64,000 nt of DNA from Streptomyces massasporeus (GCF_014648995.1 NZ_BMSE01000032.1:1-64000); one strand, 5' to 3'. Positions 44,166-53,618 are shown, counted from the first letter of the stretch. Numbers and translations: made by a program. The notes: generated by a model not told the origin, from the sequence alone.

Positions 44166-46368
44166 TTTTCCCCCAGACCCAGTGCTTGCCCGACTTGTTG
44201 CCAACGGTGATCTTCTGCTTGTGGTTGGAGTCGTAACCCGTCTTCGCCCCCATGGAGACACCGTAGAAGCTGACGGCGCTGCCGAACTTGATGCTCTTGC
44301 CCCGCGAGAGCTGGGCGTTGCCGCCCCGTTCGATGTAATTGCGGTAGGCCTTTTTGGAGCGGTTGAAGTTGGCCGATCCGTCTCTGCCGGAGACGTCCTT
44401 GCCTACCTTGCCGAGCGCTCCTCCGGCGGGCGCCTTGTAGCGCTTGGCCTCGATCTTGTACCAGGTGGAGCGGACGCTGCCGGAGCAGATGTACTGGTTC
44501 TTGATCTTCACGTACTCGATCGGCACCTTGTACTGCTTGGCGTAGTGGGGGCCCTTGTTGGTGTAGCCAACGGAGATGCTGACGCTGTGGGAGACCTCCT
44601 TGGAACCGCCCAGGGTCCAGTCGCCGTTGCTCTTGATGGCCGTCTCGACGCTGGTGTTCATCGAGGACTCGTATTCGAAGGTGGCCTTCGCGTCCCAGCC
44701 CGCGTGCGCCTCGCCCACCACTGTGTATTTGATCTTCGAGGCGACGGGCATGCGGATCGTGTCGCAGGTGCCCGATCCCATGGGCACAACATGTGGCCGT
44801 ACGGCCTCGGCAGCGACGTTCTTGCCGCCGACGAGGTAGGGGTCATAGTCGGCAGGCAGGGTGGCGGAGTCGCTTTGCCATTGTGGATCGTCACCGTCGA
44901 CAACGGCCGGGCTGTTCTCGACCTTGGCCGCGTAGGTCTGGCCTTCGGTGCTGGCGGCGAAAGTGTCTTTCAGGTTGCCTTCGGTGTCCACGGTGTTGGG
45001 GATCAGCTTGACGCTGTGGCCGTTGTCGGGGCCCGCGATGCTGGTGTCGACGGCTGCCTGGTCGGTGATGGCGGACAGCGTGTCCACGGCGAGCATCTTC
45101 ACGCCGCTGGTGGTGGTGCCCATGGCGACGGCCTCGAGGTTGAGCACCCCGCCGTTGTCGTCCTTGGCCTGCTGCACCGAGGCCGGGAGGGCCTCGGGCA
45201 GGGTGAGGGACCAGGAGCCGTCCGGGCCGGTGGTCGTGGTGCCGACTACGGTCTGCTTCGTCTCACCCGAGGCATCCATGTCGACGTCGGGTGCGGTGAC
45301 GGTGACCGGCAGGCCGGGGGCGGCCTGACCGTTGCCGAGGGTGAAGGTACCGGTCACGGTGCGGGAGGGCGGCGCGATGGTGTCGCCGGCTGGGTCCCCT
45401 GCGACGGCGTCGCCCGTGTCGTCCGGCGGGGTGCCGAAGTAGGGGGCGATGGACGGGTCTGGGTCGGTCAGGCAGGGGCCGGCGTCGGCCATGATGTCGC
45501 CGACGATGCCGGCGCGCACGTCGTCGTCTACCTGGGTCCAGGGGCCGGTGGTGTAGGTGCGGACCTGCCCGGTGGTGTCGGGGTCGGCGGTGACGGTCTG
45601 GGTGCTGACGGTCCCCGGGCCGGGCGCCCACGCCTGGGTGGCGTCGATACCGGTGGTGACTTCGGTGGTGCCCGACAGTCTGACCGTGGGGCCGGTGATG
45701 AGGCTTACCGGCAGCAGGGTGCTCTGCTGAACGGTGCCGTCCTTCAGCCACTGCACGGTGGAGTTGATTATCCAGGCATCGTCCGCGGCGCTGATGGCCG
45801 TGGTGATGGAAGATTTGGTGCCGTTGACGACGCGGGTCAGGGTGCCGTCGCCGGTCGTCGGGCTGGACTGCTTGTAGACGTCCATGGTGCCGTCTGAGGC
45901 GAAGACGAGGAACCACTGGCCGTTGGTCAGGATCCGCTTCGCGGACGACCAGTTGAGGCTGTAGGTCTTCACCGGGGTCAGCAGGTCGCCGCCGGTGGCG
46001 GTGTTGTCCTTATACGCCTTGACCTGACCGCCGATGGTGGCCTCGTACAAGATGCCGTCACCACCGCCCGTGAACACCTTGCTGGTCATCGGCACACTGG
46101 CCGTGTTCAGGGTGTCCAGGAGCGCGGCGTCCGGGCTCTTCGGGCCCCACTCCATGTACTTGCGAAGGACTCGCTTGGCGGCAATGTTGTTGGTGGTGGC
46201 CGGCTCCCAGACGTAGGTGGGAACCGAGTAGGTGGTGCAGTCGCCGGCGGCGGCGGCCGGCTGGGCGGTTGTGATGGTTTGCGACGCGATGGACGCGCTG
46301 ACCACGAGGACGGCGCATGCCGTCCAAGTCGCGCGGGACGCTGAACGTCTGTTCTGGCCGACGGCCAT
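44119..46368 (-). CDS. Large secreted multi-domain protein, possibly pore-forming
   Basis: ATG 46368 follows AGGGGGGA; 749 residues. The signal peptide runs to about residue 40 (ASQTITTAQPAAAAG). Residues about 75-175 look like a tachylectin-like propeller part (GGGDGILYEATIGGQVKAYK, NGQWFLVFASDGTMDVYKQS). A Thr/Pro linker and an Ig-like repeat (APPSRTVTGTFTLGNGQAAP) follow. The last third alternates polar and non-polar residues over long strands (KATFEYESSMNTSVETAIKS, KEVSHSVSISVGYTNKG) and may be a beta-barrel-forming region as in aerolysin-type proteins; this is inference. It is coupled to the membrane-anchored protein downstream. Confidence 0.65.
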   Translation of the reverse strand: MAVGQNRRSASRATWTACAVLVVSASIASQTITTAQPAAAAGDCTTYSVPTYVWEPATTNNIAAKRVLRKYMEWGPKSPDAALLDTLNTASVPMTSKVFTGGGDGILYEATIGGQVKAYKDNTATGGDLLTPVKTYSLNWSSAKRILTNGQWFLVFASDGTMDVYKQSSPTTGDGTLTRVVNGTKSSITTAISAADDAWIINSTVQWLKDGTVQQSTLLPVSLITGPTVRLSGTTEVTTGIDATQAWAPGPGTVSTQTVTADPDTTGQVRTYTTGPWTQVDDDVRAGIVGDIMADAGPCLTDPDPSIAPYFGTPPDDTGDAVAGDPAGDTIAPPSRTVTGTFTLGNGQAAPGLPVTVTAPDVDMDASGETKQTVVGTTTTGPDGSWSLTLPEALPASVQQAKDDNGGVLNLEAVAMGTTTSGVKMLAVDTLSAITDQAAVDTSIAGPDNGHSVKLIPNTVDTEGNLKDTFAASTEGQTYAAKVENSPAVVDGDDPQWQSDSATLPADYDPYLVGGKNVAAEAVRPHVVPMGSGTCDTIRMPVASKIKYTVVGEAHAGWDAKATFEYESSMNTSVETAIKSNGDWTLGGSKEVSHSVSISVGYTNKGPHYAKQYKVPIEYVKIKNQYICSGSVRSTWYKIEAKRYKAPAGGALGKVGKDVSGRDGSANFNRSKKAYRNYIERGGNAQLSRGKSIKFGSAVSFYGVSMGAKTGYDSNHKQKITVGNKSGKHWVWGKNGSISGGKAGVFYSK

Positions 46369-47265
46369 GGAATCCCCCCTGTAGTTCACTGCGCGCCTTT
46401 GCAGCTGACGCGCAGATGGTGCGAACGAGCTGGTCAAGCTCGCGGTAGGCGGATTCAAGCACAGCGTCTCGATAGCAAAATGGAGCTGAATGCTCTGGTT
46501 GTGGCTTCAGATCGCCCCATGTGTGTAAGTCGTGCCGCTTATGTGATGGAGGAGTGTTGAGCTTCCTCTGAGCTGCAACCTCAATCCTTTGCCGATCCTT
46601 GCCATCTCCGTCTCCTTCTTGATCAACTGCTGAGACAAGAACGAGACAACCGGTTCGCGGTCGGGCGCTGCACCGGCACCCTTACAGCACGGCGCTGTTA
46701 CTCAGAGCGAACAGAGGGACGAACACGACGCAGGGCCTTGGCCAGGCCGCACACTCCGGGGCCGGCCATGCCACAGGGCTCCCGGAACCATGCCTGCAGC
46801 CGCACATCCGACTTGCCGACGAGGAACCAGCGCTCCACTTACGCCAGCCCAACCCCCGGACCGGGCGCATCTCCTGAGGCCAGCGTCACCCCGTCACCGA
46901 TACCGGTAGAGCTGGTGCAGCAGGAGAACATCGGTCTGCCACTGTGAACGGGCGTACCGCTGCCGGAACGCATCCACCTGGATCGCCTCCAGCGGCAACA
47001 TCAGCGGATCCTCAGAAACCGCGCTCCCCAGCACCGCAGTCTGTATGCGCCGCGTGTCCCGCGCGACGAGCCCCCAACTCGCTTACCCTGTACATCGGTT
47101 CGTCCATCGTGCCACCGGCAGGCTCGGACACGCAGGCAAGCAAGCCAAGTCCGGGCACCGCTGACACCGTGCAGGCGACCTCCGGCAGCAGTAATCCCGC
47201 TCAAGGCAGATCTCATACGATCTGAGAACCGGCTGTGACCGAACGGGAGGGACCGCGGTGGACCC
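46369..47265. other. Intergenic region, no gene seen
   Basis: About 900 bases. It should contain the promoter of the large secreted protein (right of 46368) and of the rightward membrane protein. No ORF has a ribosome site and a recognisable product. Confidence 0.45.
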
Positions 47266-48237
47266 ATGACTCTTGACGAAGAGAGCCACCACCGCGCACC
47301 GGATAGGGAGAGCGAGCGGCGACTCACCCCCACCACGTCGAAGCAGGTTGCATACGACGTAGTGCTGGACTGTTTCTCCCGGGCACCGGATGAGGTGCCA
47401 CACACCCGTGCCCTGATCGCCGCCGGAGAGAAAAACCCCTGGTGGCACGGCTTCTTCGCACTAGTCCTTGCCATGCTCTGCACCTATGGCGCATATGCCA
47501 TTGGTTGGGGCGTGTACGTCGTGTTACACGAAGCTCCACGAGCGGTCGCCATCGCCTGTGGTGTCTGCACGGGACTGGTCTGGTGCGTGTCACTTTTCGA
47601 GGCGGGTACTTTGCTGGGCGACAGACTTGACAGGACCGGACGGCGGGACGGACTGGTGCACAGGGGCACGGACACGGTGCTCGCCTGCTTTCGCGCCATG
47701 GAGGCACCGGACACTGAGCGCCCCCGACTCCTCCAGGAGGTCGATGCCCTGTACCGGCGGACCGAGCCCCTCGTGCTCCGCGCGCACCGGACCCGCGGCA
47801 CGATGCGGAGCTCCTCGCCACGGCGGACCGTCGCGCGGCAGCACGCCGAACTGGTGGCCGGCGCGCTCCGACGCGACCTGTGCCGGGTGGATGCCGAACC
47901 GGAGAAGGCGCTACGGGATCTGGCGGGGAAGCTTGTCACGGTCTGCGAGCGCTATGCCGAGGGACGGGTGAGCAGACTGCTGGCCGAGACGGACCTGGCG
48001 GACGTGGAACCGGTGACACTCACCCGCCAGAGGCTCCGAGAAACGGCGCACATGGTCGGGGTGATCGTCGCCATGTTCTGCGGAGCCCTTGCCGCATGGC
48101 TGGGCTGGAGGGCGGCCGGTCTGCCGGAGGGCCTCCCGTCGGAACTCGCGCCGGTAGTGGGGATGGTGCTCGGCGGGCTGCTGGCCGGCGGCTGGCAGCG
48201 CATGGTGCGAGTGGCGGAACTACTGCCGGGACGGTAG
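47266..48237 (+). CDS. Membrane protein with helical cytoplasmic core, unknown
   Basis: 323 residues from ATG 47266. Two N-terminal helices (HGFFALVLAMLCTYGAYAIG, VAIACGVCTGLVWCVSLFEA), a long Arg/Glu-rich helical cytoplasmic section (LVHRGTDTVLACFRAMEAPD, RQHAELVAGALRRDLCRVDA) and two C-terminal helices (VGVIVAMFCGALAAWLGW, LAPVVGMVLGGLLAGGW). No catalytic motif seen; family not recognised. Confidence 0.6.
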   Translation: MTLDEESHHRAPDRESERRLTPTTSKQVAYDVVLDCFSRAPDEVPHTRALIAAGEKNPWWHGFFALVLAMLCTYGAYAIGWGVYVVLHEAPRAVAIACGVCTGLVWCVSLFEAGTLLGDRLDRTGRRDGLVHRGTDTVLACFRAMEAPDTERPRLLQEVDALYRRTEPLVLRAHRTRGTMRSSSPRRTVARQHAELVAGALRRDLCRVDAEPEKALRDLAGKLVTVCERYAEGRVSRLLAETDLADVEPVTLTRQRLRETAHMVGVIVAMFCGALAAWLGWRAAGLPEGLPSELAPVVGMVLGGLLAGGWQRMVRVAELLPGR

Positions 48238-48356
48238 CGCTGCACACCATGGCCACCGGTGGGAGAAGAGCTCAACGTGCCGTTCGCACCATGGCCATCC
48301 CTGCCCTCGCCGGACCTGGCCACGGTCGCAGAGCGGCGGAGCCGTAGTGAACCAGG

Positions 48357-48446
48357 CTGCTCCCCGTGCTTGCGGGGATGACCTCACCGACCCGATAACC
48401 ATCGACGACTACATCGCTTGCTCCGCGGACACGAGGAGTGGTTACC
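48357..48446 (+). CRISPR. Orphan type I-E CRISPR repeat relic (repeat, 32-bp spacer, degenerate repeat)
   Basis: 48357-48385 begins CTGCTCCCCG and continues to GCGGGGATG; it matches the main array's repeat (in the opposite orientation) at about 23 of 29 positions, keeping the palindromic arms. Exactly 61 bases later (48418) TTGCTCCGCGGACACGAGGA matches more weakly (17 of 29). The 32-base interval equals the main array's spacer length. No cas genes are adjacent. Confidence 0.5.
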
Positions 48447-48582
48447 GAGCATCGACATCGACGACAAACTCGGCGGGCCGACTTAAACCAGCCGGTTCGC
48501 GTTGCCCCTTCGCGCTAAGCAGGTGTGCCGCGAGAAAGTCGGTGGCGTCGCATTCCAAAGGCGATCGCCGCCCGGCACCGGA

Positions 48583-48954
48583 TCAGGGTTTCCACGTGCG
48601 CAGGAAGGAGGCGATCCGGGAGGTGTTGCAGCGGGGGTTGTTCAACTCATGGGCAAGTGCGGTGAGCTGTTCGCGGGTGGGGTTGACGGGGATGTTGCTG
48701 GCCTCGAGATACATGACTGCGGCGGCGCAGGCGACGGTGAGGTTGGAGCGCTCCAGCCATCGGCAGCGGCCCAGGGTGTGCACCAAGGCGGCGGCGCGGG
48801 CGTAGGGGCCGTCGTATACGGGGATGTCGAGGAGTTCGCCGCGGTGGCGGGCGACGGCGGCGATGGGGACGCCGTAGTCGTCGGCGGCCGGGTCACGGCG
48901 TCCGGCCCGCTCGGCTACCTCGAGGATCCACGACTCATCGATGTGCAAGATCAC
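48583..48954 (-). CDS. Fic/Doc-like toxin component (degenerate motif)
   Basis: 123 residues whose start overlaps the antitoxin stop by four bases. MILHIDESWILEVAERAG opens it; the central AALVHTLGRCRWLERSNLTV stands where Doc proteins have HPF.DGNKR. This LE.(R)N.(L) variant is common in Streptomyces 'fic family toxin-antitoxin' proteins, so AMP or phosphate transfer by the classical mechanism is uncertain. The C-terminus (YLEASNIPVNPTREQLTALA) is the usual helical end. Forms a type II toxin-antitoxin pair with the upstream gene. Confidence 0.75.
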   Translation of the reverse strand: MILHIDESWILEVAERAGRRDPAADDYGVPIAAVARHRGELLDIPVYDGPYARAAALVHTLGRCRWLERSNLTVACAAAVMYLEASNIPVNPTREQLTALAHELNNPRCNTSRIASFLRTWKP

Positions 48955-49208
48955 GCGGCGGCGCCGGGCTGCGGATCGGTGTACGGGGCGTCGAGCTGCT
49001 GCTCGAGGTCGTCGAGGAAGGCGCCGTGCTCATCGATGAGCCGCTGGGCGGCCGCCATGCCGGCGGCGCGGGCGCCGGTGGTGTCCTCGACGATGAGCCG
49101 TTCCACGTACCTGTTGAAGTCCAGGCGGCGGGCGGCCGCGGCGGCCTTGCCGGCTGCGAGCACGTTCTCTTCGAGTCGGACCTGTGTCTGTTTCTTAGTG
49201 GAAGCCAT
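48951..49208 (-). CDS. Antitoxin of the Fic-like pair
   Basis: 85 residues: MASTKKQTQVRLEENVLAAG, then AARRLDFNRYVERLIVEDTT, a ribbon-helix-helix style DNA-binding head, followed by an acidic helix (RLIDEHGAFLDDLEQQLD) that should wrap the toxin. It precedes the toxin with a four-base overlap, the standard order, and likely represses its own promoter. Confidence 0.8.
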   Translation of the reverse strand: MASTKKQTQVRLEENVLAAGKAAAAARRLDFNRYVERLIVEDTTGARAAGMAAAQRLIDEHGAFLDDLEQQLDAPYTDPQPGAAA

Positions 49209-49381
49209 ACCTCATGGTAGCAGGGTGGTAGCATCGTGGCGCTTGCCTAGGCCGGAACCCAGGGAGTCGATGTCGTTTTTGGAGCCCGCGATCGGCACGG
49301 GTGGGACTTGAACTGGAGGCGGCCCGCCGAAATCAATCCCTAGCATTGCGTTCACCGCAATCTTTTGCGACTATCGTAACC

Positions 49382-49798
49382 ATGCATCCGATCGAAGAAC
49401 TGGCCACCCTGCGCAATCCGATGCCCGAACCGGGCACCGTCACCCCCAAGGACTGCCACGACGACGCCTGCGACCACGTCGCCGAACAGCGCAAGAAGGA
49501 CGTCCTCCGCTTGGAGGCCGCGAGCGACGGCCTCCAAGCGGATCCGCTGCTGCTGGCACTTGATGACCTGAAGACACAGAAGGAGGCCATCGACACTCAG
49601 ATCCGCCAACTTCTTGCCTACGGGCGGGAGTTCCACGGCAGCCGCCCCTACGGGCTCGAGGAACTTGCCCGCCACGCCGGGTACAGCATCTCCGGTGTGC
49701 GCACCGCCTACGGCGAGACGGAAATCAGGCAGGTCGCCGCACAAATCGACAGGGAGCCGAACCGGCCCCGCCGTGACACCGTCAAGGACGGCCGGTAG
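49382..49798 (+). CDS. Hypothetical helix-turn-helix protein
   Basis: 138 residues from ATG 49382. Acidic, Cys-containing N-terminal part (CHDDACDHVAEQRKKDVLRL), a long helix (LALDDLKTQKEAIDTQIRQL) and a helix-turn-helix (YGLEELARHAGYSISGVRTA) ending in a basic tail. It resembles small Streptomyces DNA-binding proteins; no family name can be given. Divergent from the toxin-antitoxin pair. Confidence 0.6.
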   Translation: MHPIEELATLRNPMPEPGTVTPKDCHDDACDHVAEQRKKDVLRLEAASDGLQADPLLLALDDLKTQKEAIDTQIRQLLAYGREFHGSRPYGLEELARHAGYSISGVRTAYGETEIRQVAAQIDREPNRPRRDTVKDGR

Positions 49799-49987
49799 GC
49801 ACGGCAGGCGGCACGCTCTGCCGGAGAGCGCACGAAGGACACGTTCGGATCAACCGGCGTCAAACGCTGAGTCTGGCCGACACCGCGGCCGCACACGCAG
49901 CGCGGCCTGAGGTCCCCCGGGGGTGAGGAAGCGGAGCACCCGATGGACTCGCATGGGGCTGGAGTGTGGGCGCATGGGAGGCTGTGC
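49799..49987. other. Short intergenic stretch before a terminator
   Basis: No gene seen between the stop at 49798 and the hairpin at 49988; nothing recognisable up to 50189 apart from that hairpin. Confidence 0.4.
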
Positions 49988-50023
49988 GAGGGGCCGTGCC
50001 GGACGCAGCCGGCACGGCCCCTC
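49988..50023. terminator. Bidirectional terminator
   Basis: A perfect 15-bp stem (GAGGGGCCGTGCCGG with CCGGCACGGCCCCTC) and a six-base loop between convergent genes. Confidence 0.75.
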
Positions 50024-50189
50024 CTGCGCCTCACGGACTTGGTGGGCTTTTCCGCATTGTGAGGGGTCAGCTGCTTTCGCTCCGCCCCTCTGCACCGCAG
50101 CCCTACATACCGCGGAGTACCTGACAGATTCGGAAATCGCCTGCTCCGTCCCCACCCCCAACAGAGATGAGGTTAAACGACAAGCTCAC

Positions 50190-50726
50190 TCAAATATCGG
50201 TTCCCAGCGCACGCCGTGCGGCGACCTGGAACGCGACCTCCAAGGGCTTCTTAGCCTCGAACCCAGCCATAAACTGCCGGTCGTGCTCCGCGAGATTCCC
50301 AGTACCCTGCTGGATTGCGGCTTGAATCCAGGTGCCAGTCACCAGCTCCCAGCGCCTCAGAGCTTCTCGCAGCTCCTCAGCGGTTGCAGCCACAGTGCGC
50401 GGGCCAGCCATCGTGACCGCCGCCGACGCGGCACTGAACTGAGTCCAGGCGTCGTGCACGCTGAGGCGGGCACTCTCCCAGTCTTCAACACCGCTGTCGC
50501 CGTGAAGGAGATCGGACGCCTTCCAGACGGCATTGGAAAGTTGCTTCGCGCAGGTGACAAAGCCTGTATAGGTCTCGCGGCGCAAATCCGCGAGCCAACG
50601 CCTCTCCTCTGCGCGATGCTGAGCATCGAGACTCCGGAGCTGCGCGCTGAGGGTGAGCAGTCCTCCGCCTATACCGCCGACAGCACCGATCACTGCACCA
50701 AGTATCGCTGCAACGCTAGCGTCCAC
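50190..50726 (-). CDS. Membrane-anchored helical protein, unknown
   Basis: GTG 50726 with GAGAGGGG upstream gives 178 residues. VDASVAAILGAVIGAVGGIG is an N-terminal glycine-zipper membrane helix, followed by a long charged helix (LRSLDAQHRAEERRWLADLR) and two or three further helices. Short single-helix proteins of this layout are common in Streptomyces accessory DNA; function unknown. Confidence 0.6.
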   Translation of the reverse strand: MDASVAAILGAVIGAVGGIGGGLLTLSAQLRSLDAQHRAEERRWLADLRRETYTGFVTCAKQLSNAVWKASDLLHGDSGVEDWESARLSVHDAWTQFSAASAAVTMAGPRTVAATAEELREALRRWELVTGTWIQAAIQQGTGNLAEHDRQFMAGFEAKKPLEVAFQVAARRALGTDI

Positions 50727-50916
50727 TTGGCTCGCCCCTCTCGCTGGTCTCAATCGTTGTTCCCCGTCGTCTCCCCATCCAGGCGGATGGTCACTGCGCA
50801 CCCTGACCTGGGATCAACACACCTCGCTCCAGTCGCAAAGACGCCGCCTCACGCCGGGAGCCTGGCGACGGTGCGGGCTTCTGCGGATTGAGTGGTGCTT
50901 GCTCATGCCCTGCTCG

Positions 50917-51519
50917 CTAATCACCCAGGTTTTCCGGCGGCACGGTCGCCGTCACCGCGGCGGGCAGCTGGCCATTCAGGACTTCCTGACGCGGCAATGA
51001 CAGCCCGAAGTGCTGCTGCAAGGCGGTCAGGGTCGCACGCAACGAGTCGAACTCCTCACTCACGTCATCATCGAGGAGTCCGGCTTCTTCGAACGCCGGG
51101 AGCAGGAAAGCCATGCCCTCGTCTGGGGTGTCACCGATGTCGAAGCGACCGACGGTTTCGCCGTCGCGGTAGTACCAGCACTCCCTGGGCGGGTCGTCCG
51201 GCTTCGGGGTCAGGTGCAAGACCTCGACCCCGCCTGCGGAGACGTCGGGGTGAGCCCACCAAGCCTTGGAGGGCCAGCCCTGTTCCACCGCATATGACCA
51301 GCCCGCGCATTCTCCGAAGCGGGCCACGCGGGCTGATTCGCGGTCGTTGAACGTCAGTCGCTCGGCCTCGGCGAAAGTGATCGGTTCGAGCACTTCACCG
51401 GGCCGGGCGCCGAGCCGGACAACGAGGTCGGCTGGGCTGATGCCGCGTGCGAAGGTGACGAACAAGATGGGGGCGTCTCCGCGCCAGGCGTCGGTCAGCC
51501 ACGCGATGCCGTCGCTCAA
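50917..51519 (-). CDS. DUF6461-like protein
   Basis: 200 residues from ATG 51519: GIAWLTDAWRGDAPILFVTF, ARGISPADLVVRLGARPGEV, CAGWSYAVEQGWPSKAWWA and EVLHLTPKPDDPPRECWYYR, GETVGRFDIGDTPDEGM. The order (PI....F.RG..P..V..RLG, then GWSYA.E, then Y.DG..V..F) matches DUF6461, a widespread actinobacterial family, possibly linked to toxin immunity. Function not established. Confidence 0.7.
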   Translation of the reverse strand: MSDGIAWLTDAWRGDAPILFVTFARGISPADLVVRLGARPGEVLEPITFAEAERLTFNDRESARVARFGECAGWSYAVEQGWPSKAWWAHPDVSAGGVEVLHLTPKPDDPPRECWYYRDGETVGRFDIGDTPDEGMAFLLPAFEEAGLLDDDVSEEFDSLRATLTALQQHFGLSLPRQEVLNGQLPAAVTATVPPENLGD

Positions 51520-51545
51520 TGTCTGCTCCTGTTTCTTGGGGGCGC

Positions 51546-51583
51546 GACTGGGGCGGGAGGGGCCGGCCCCTCCCGCCCCAGTC
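51546..51583 (-). terminator. Terminator of the NucA/B-like exoprotein gene
   Basis: A perfect 19-bp palindrome (51546-51564 with 51565-51583), 22 bases past the stop at 51606. Confidence 0.8.
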
Positions 51584-51605
51584 TGCGTCGTGTCCTACCA
51601 GCCGG

Positions 51606-53618
51606 TCACGGCTTGGGAACGGTGCACGACACCGTCACCTTGGATGCGTCGCAGTGCGCGAACTCAGGGAAGGCCACCCAGTACTCGTCCTTGTCCAGCA
51701 GACGGTACTTCGATGCCGAGGAGAACGTTCCGGAGAACGGCTGCATCGACTGGGTGTTCTGGTAATTCGACATCGACGAGCGTCCGCAGACTTCCTTCCA
51801 CGTCGGAGCAGCGGTACGGATGTCGTCGTACAGCCTCCAGTTACCCGTCGCGATGCGGGAGACGTAGGTCTGCACGCACTCGTTGCCGGTGTCGACCTCG
51901 TTCATGCCGCCCAAGGAGGCGGGCATACCGCCCGAGTTGTAGGAGGCGGCGTAGGCGAACTCATCGCAGCTGGCTGTGTCACTCGTGTCGATCGGGGTGG
52001 TGTCGGGGTTGCCGTAGGTTTTGGCCCAGCCATCCGGGCAGATGACCTTCCGGTTCAGGTTCGAATCCCGCACGGACGCAGGCAGGTACTTGATCGGTTT
52101 GCCTGCTGCCTTGGAGCCGGGGTGGTTGGGCAGCTTCGACTGGATCAGCCAGGCGTGGGCGACGGCGGCCGGCGTCTTGGCGAAGTTCATCACCCAGGTC
52201 GGCTTATAGGCCGAGAACACGCAGCCGGGGCTGGTGCTGGAGGCGACGGCGTCGCAGCGGATATCGAAGTCCGGGGTGGAGTTGCCCAGCCACTGTGGGT
52301 CGTTCTCGATCTCCCCGCCGCCGCCACTGACGGTCCCAGCTATGGTCCAGTCCAGCTGGAGGCTGGTGATCTTGGTGGCGGTGCCTCCGGTCCACTCGTG
52401 GTTGAAGGTGGCGTACGCGGCGTGGATGTCACCCTTCGGTTGCCACGTAGGGGAGCCATCCCACACGGGGGCGGCGGTGGTGCACTCCGGGGAGCACTTG
52501 AACGTTGGGGTCATGGTGACCGGCCCCGGCATGCCGATGGTGCCGTGCTCCACGATGAACGGATCCATCGGCACCAGCGCGAACCGCTGGGTGAACTTCC
52601 GGGACACCGGGTCGAGCTTGATCTCGATGGCCGAGGCGAAGTGCGCGTCCGCCGGGTTGTAGATGTTTCCGTCCGGTGCCTTGACCTTGTACTTGAACAC
52701 GATCGGCGTGGCCCACTTCAGGCAGGCGCTGTCCCTCTTGAGGTAGTCCTTGCCCCCCGAGACGCCCGTGTCGTCGCACCACGGAACCAGATCACCACTG
52801 CCCGCACGAAGCTTGTCCGCGACGTCCTGCTTCTCCTTGGCGCTCAAGTCGGACTGTTTCCCGACTTCGATGCAGGTGATCTTCTGGCCATGGTCGGTGC
52901 AGGTCTCGCTGCCCTCGCCGGCATCCTTCGCGGCGCGGGTGACCTCGGGTCGGTTACGGGTACCGACCTGCGGCTCCTGGTACTTGTCCAGGTCCACCGC
53001 CGGTGCGCTCTTGTTCGGCTCCGGAAGCTTGATGTCCACGGCACGGCCGCGGGTCTTGAACTTCGCCCACGCTGACCAGTCCGTCTCGTACAGGCCACCG
53101 TCGTAGGCGGAGGTGCGGAAGGCATAGGTGGTGTTCGTCTTCAGGTCGCCGTAGTGCAGGGTGACCTTCGCGGTGCCGCCGGAGGTGACGTAGTTGGACA
53201 CCACCACGCCGTAGGCGGCGGGCTTACCCGTGTCGGGGTCGGTGAGCTTGACCTGGTCCTTGGGGTTGCCGTTGGCGTCGGTGGTGTAGACCTGGAACGT
53301 CAGGTTCGCGGTGTCGCCGTCACCGTCGGTGACGGTGTTGGACAGGGTCGTCGTGGTGCGATTGACCTGCCACACCCCGTTCGCGTCCTTGGTGCCCGGT
53401 GCAGCCTTGAAGTTGTTCCCGGACTCGGGCCGGTGGTCGTTGGCTGCAGTCCGAGTCTCTGGGCCTGCCGCAGGGCGGGAAGCCGGAGAGTACTCCCACG
53501 CGCGGGATTCGTCGCTGCTGTCGGCGGCGGCGATGCTGCCGCTTCCGAGGAGCATGACGGCCGCCGTGGCGACAGCGATTCTGGACAGGATGCAGCTTCT
53601 TCTCGGTAAGCCAGCCAA
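51606..53618 (-). CDS. Secreted protein with C-terminal NucA/NucB-like nuclease domain
   Basis: TTG 53618 follows AAGGGGA with good spacing (670 residues). Signal peptide RIAVATAAVMLLGSGSIAAA. Residues about 90-195 are a fibronectin-like domain (KVTLHYGDLKTNTTYAFRTS, YETDWSAWAKFKTRG). A Cys-rich middle follows. The last 160 residues contain VICPDGWAKTYG, ASCDEFAYAASYNSGG and ECVQTYVSRI, matching the CDE(F/Y)(P)FA..Y..GG core of NucA/NucB-type DNases (metal ligand Asp/Glu). Likely a Cys-stabilised exported DNase or a competition factor. Monocistronic, with its own terminator. Confidence 0.7.
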   Translation of the reverse strand: MAGLPRRSCILSRIAVATAAVMLLGSGSIAAADSSDESRAWEYSPASRPAAGPETRTAANDHRPESGNNFKAAPGTKDANGVWQVNRTTTTLSNTVTDGDGDTANLTFQVYTTDANGNPKDQVKLTDPDTGKPAAYGVVVSNYVTSGGTAKVTLHYGDLKTNTTYAFRTSAYDGGLYETDWSAWAKFKTRGRAVDIKLPEPNKSAPAVDLDKYQEPQVGTRNRPEVTRAAKDAGEGSETCTDHGQKITCIEVGKQSDLSAKEKQDVADKLRAGSGDLVPWCDDTGVSGGKDYLKRDSACLKWATPIVFKYKVKAPDGNIYNPADAHFASAIEIKLDPVSRKFTQRFALVPMDPFIVEHGTIGMPGPVTMTPTFKCSPECTTAAPVWDGSPTWQPKGDIHAAYATFNHEWTGGTATKITSLQLDWTIAGTVSGGGGEIENDPQWLGNSTPDFDIRCDAVASSTSPGCVFSAYKPTWVMNFAKTPAAVAHAWLIQSKLPNHPGSKAAGKPIKYLPASVRDSNLNRKVICPDGWAKTYGNPDTTPIDTSDTASCDEFAYAASYNSGGMPASLGGMNEVDTGNECVQTYVSRIATGNWRLYDDIRTAAPTWKEVCGRSSMSNYQNTQSMQPFSGTFSSASKYRLLDKDEYWVAFPEFAHCDASKVTVSCTVPKP

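Noticed and set aside
44035..45897. Rightward 620-residue open frame, Gly/Val/Asp-rich
   Set aside because: Antisense of the secreted protein at 44119-46368, caused by high GC; no ribosome site or family match. The same applies to the rightward frame at 51519-53075.
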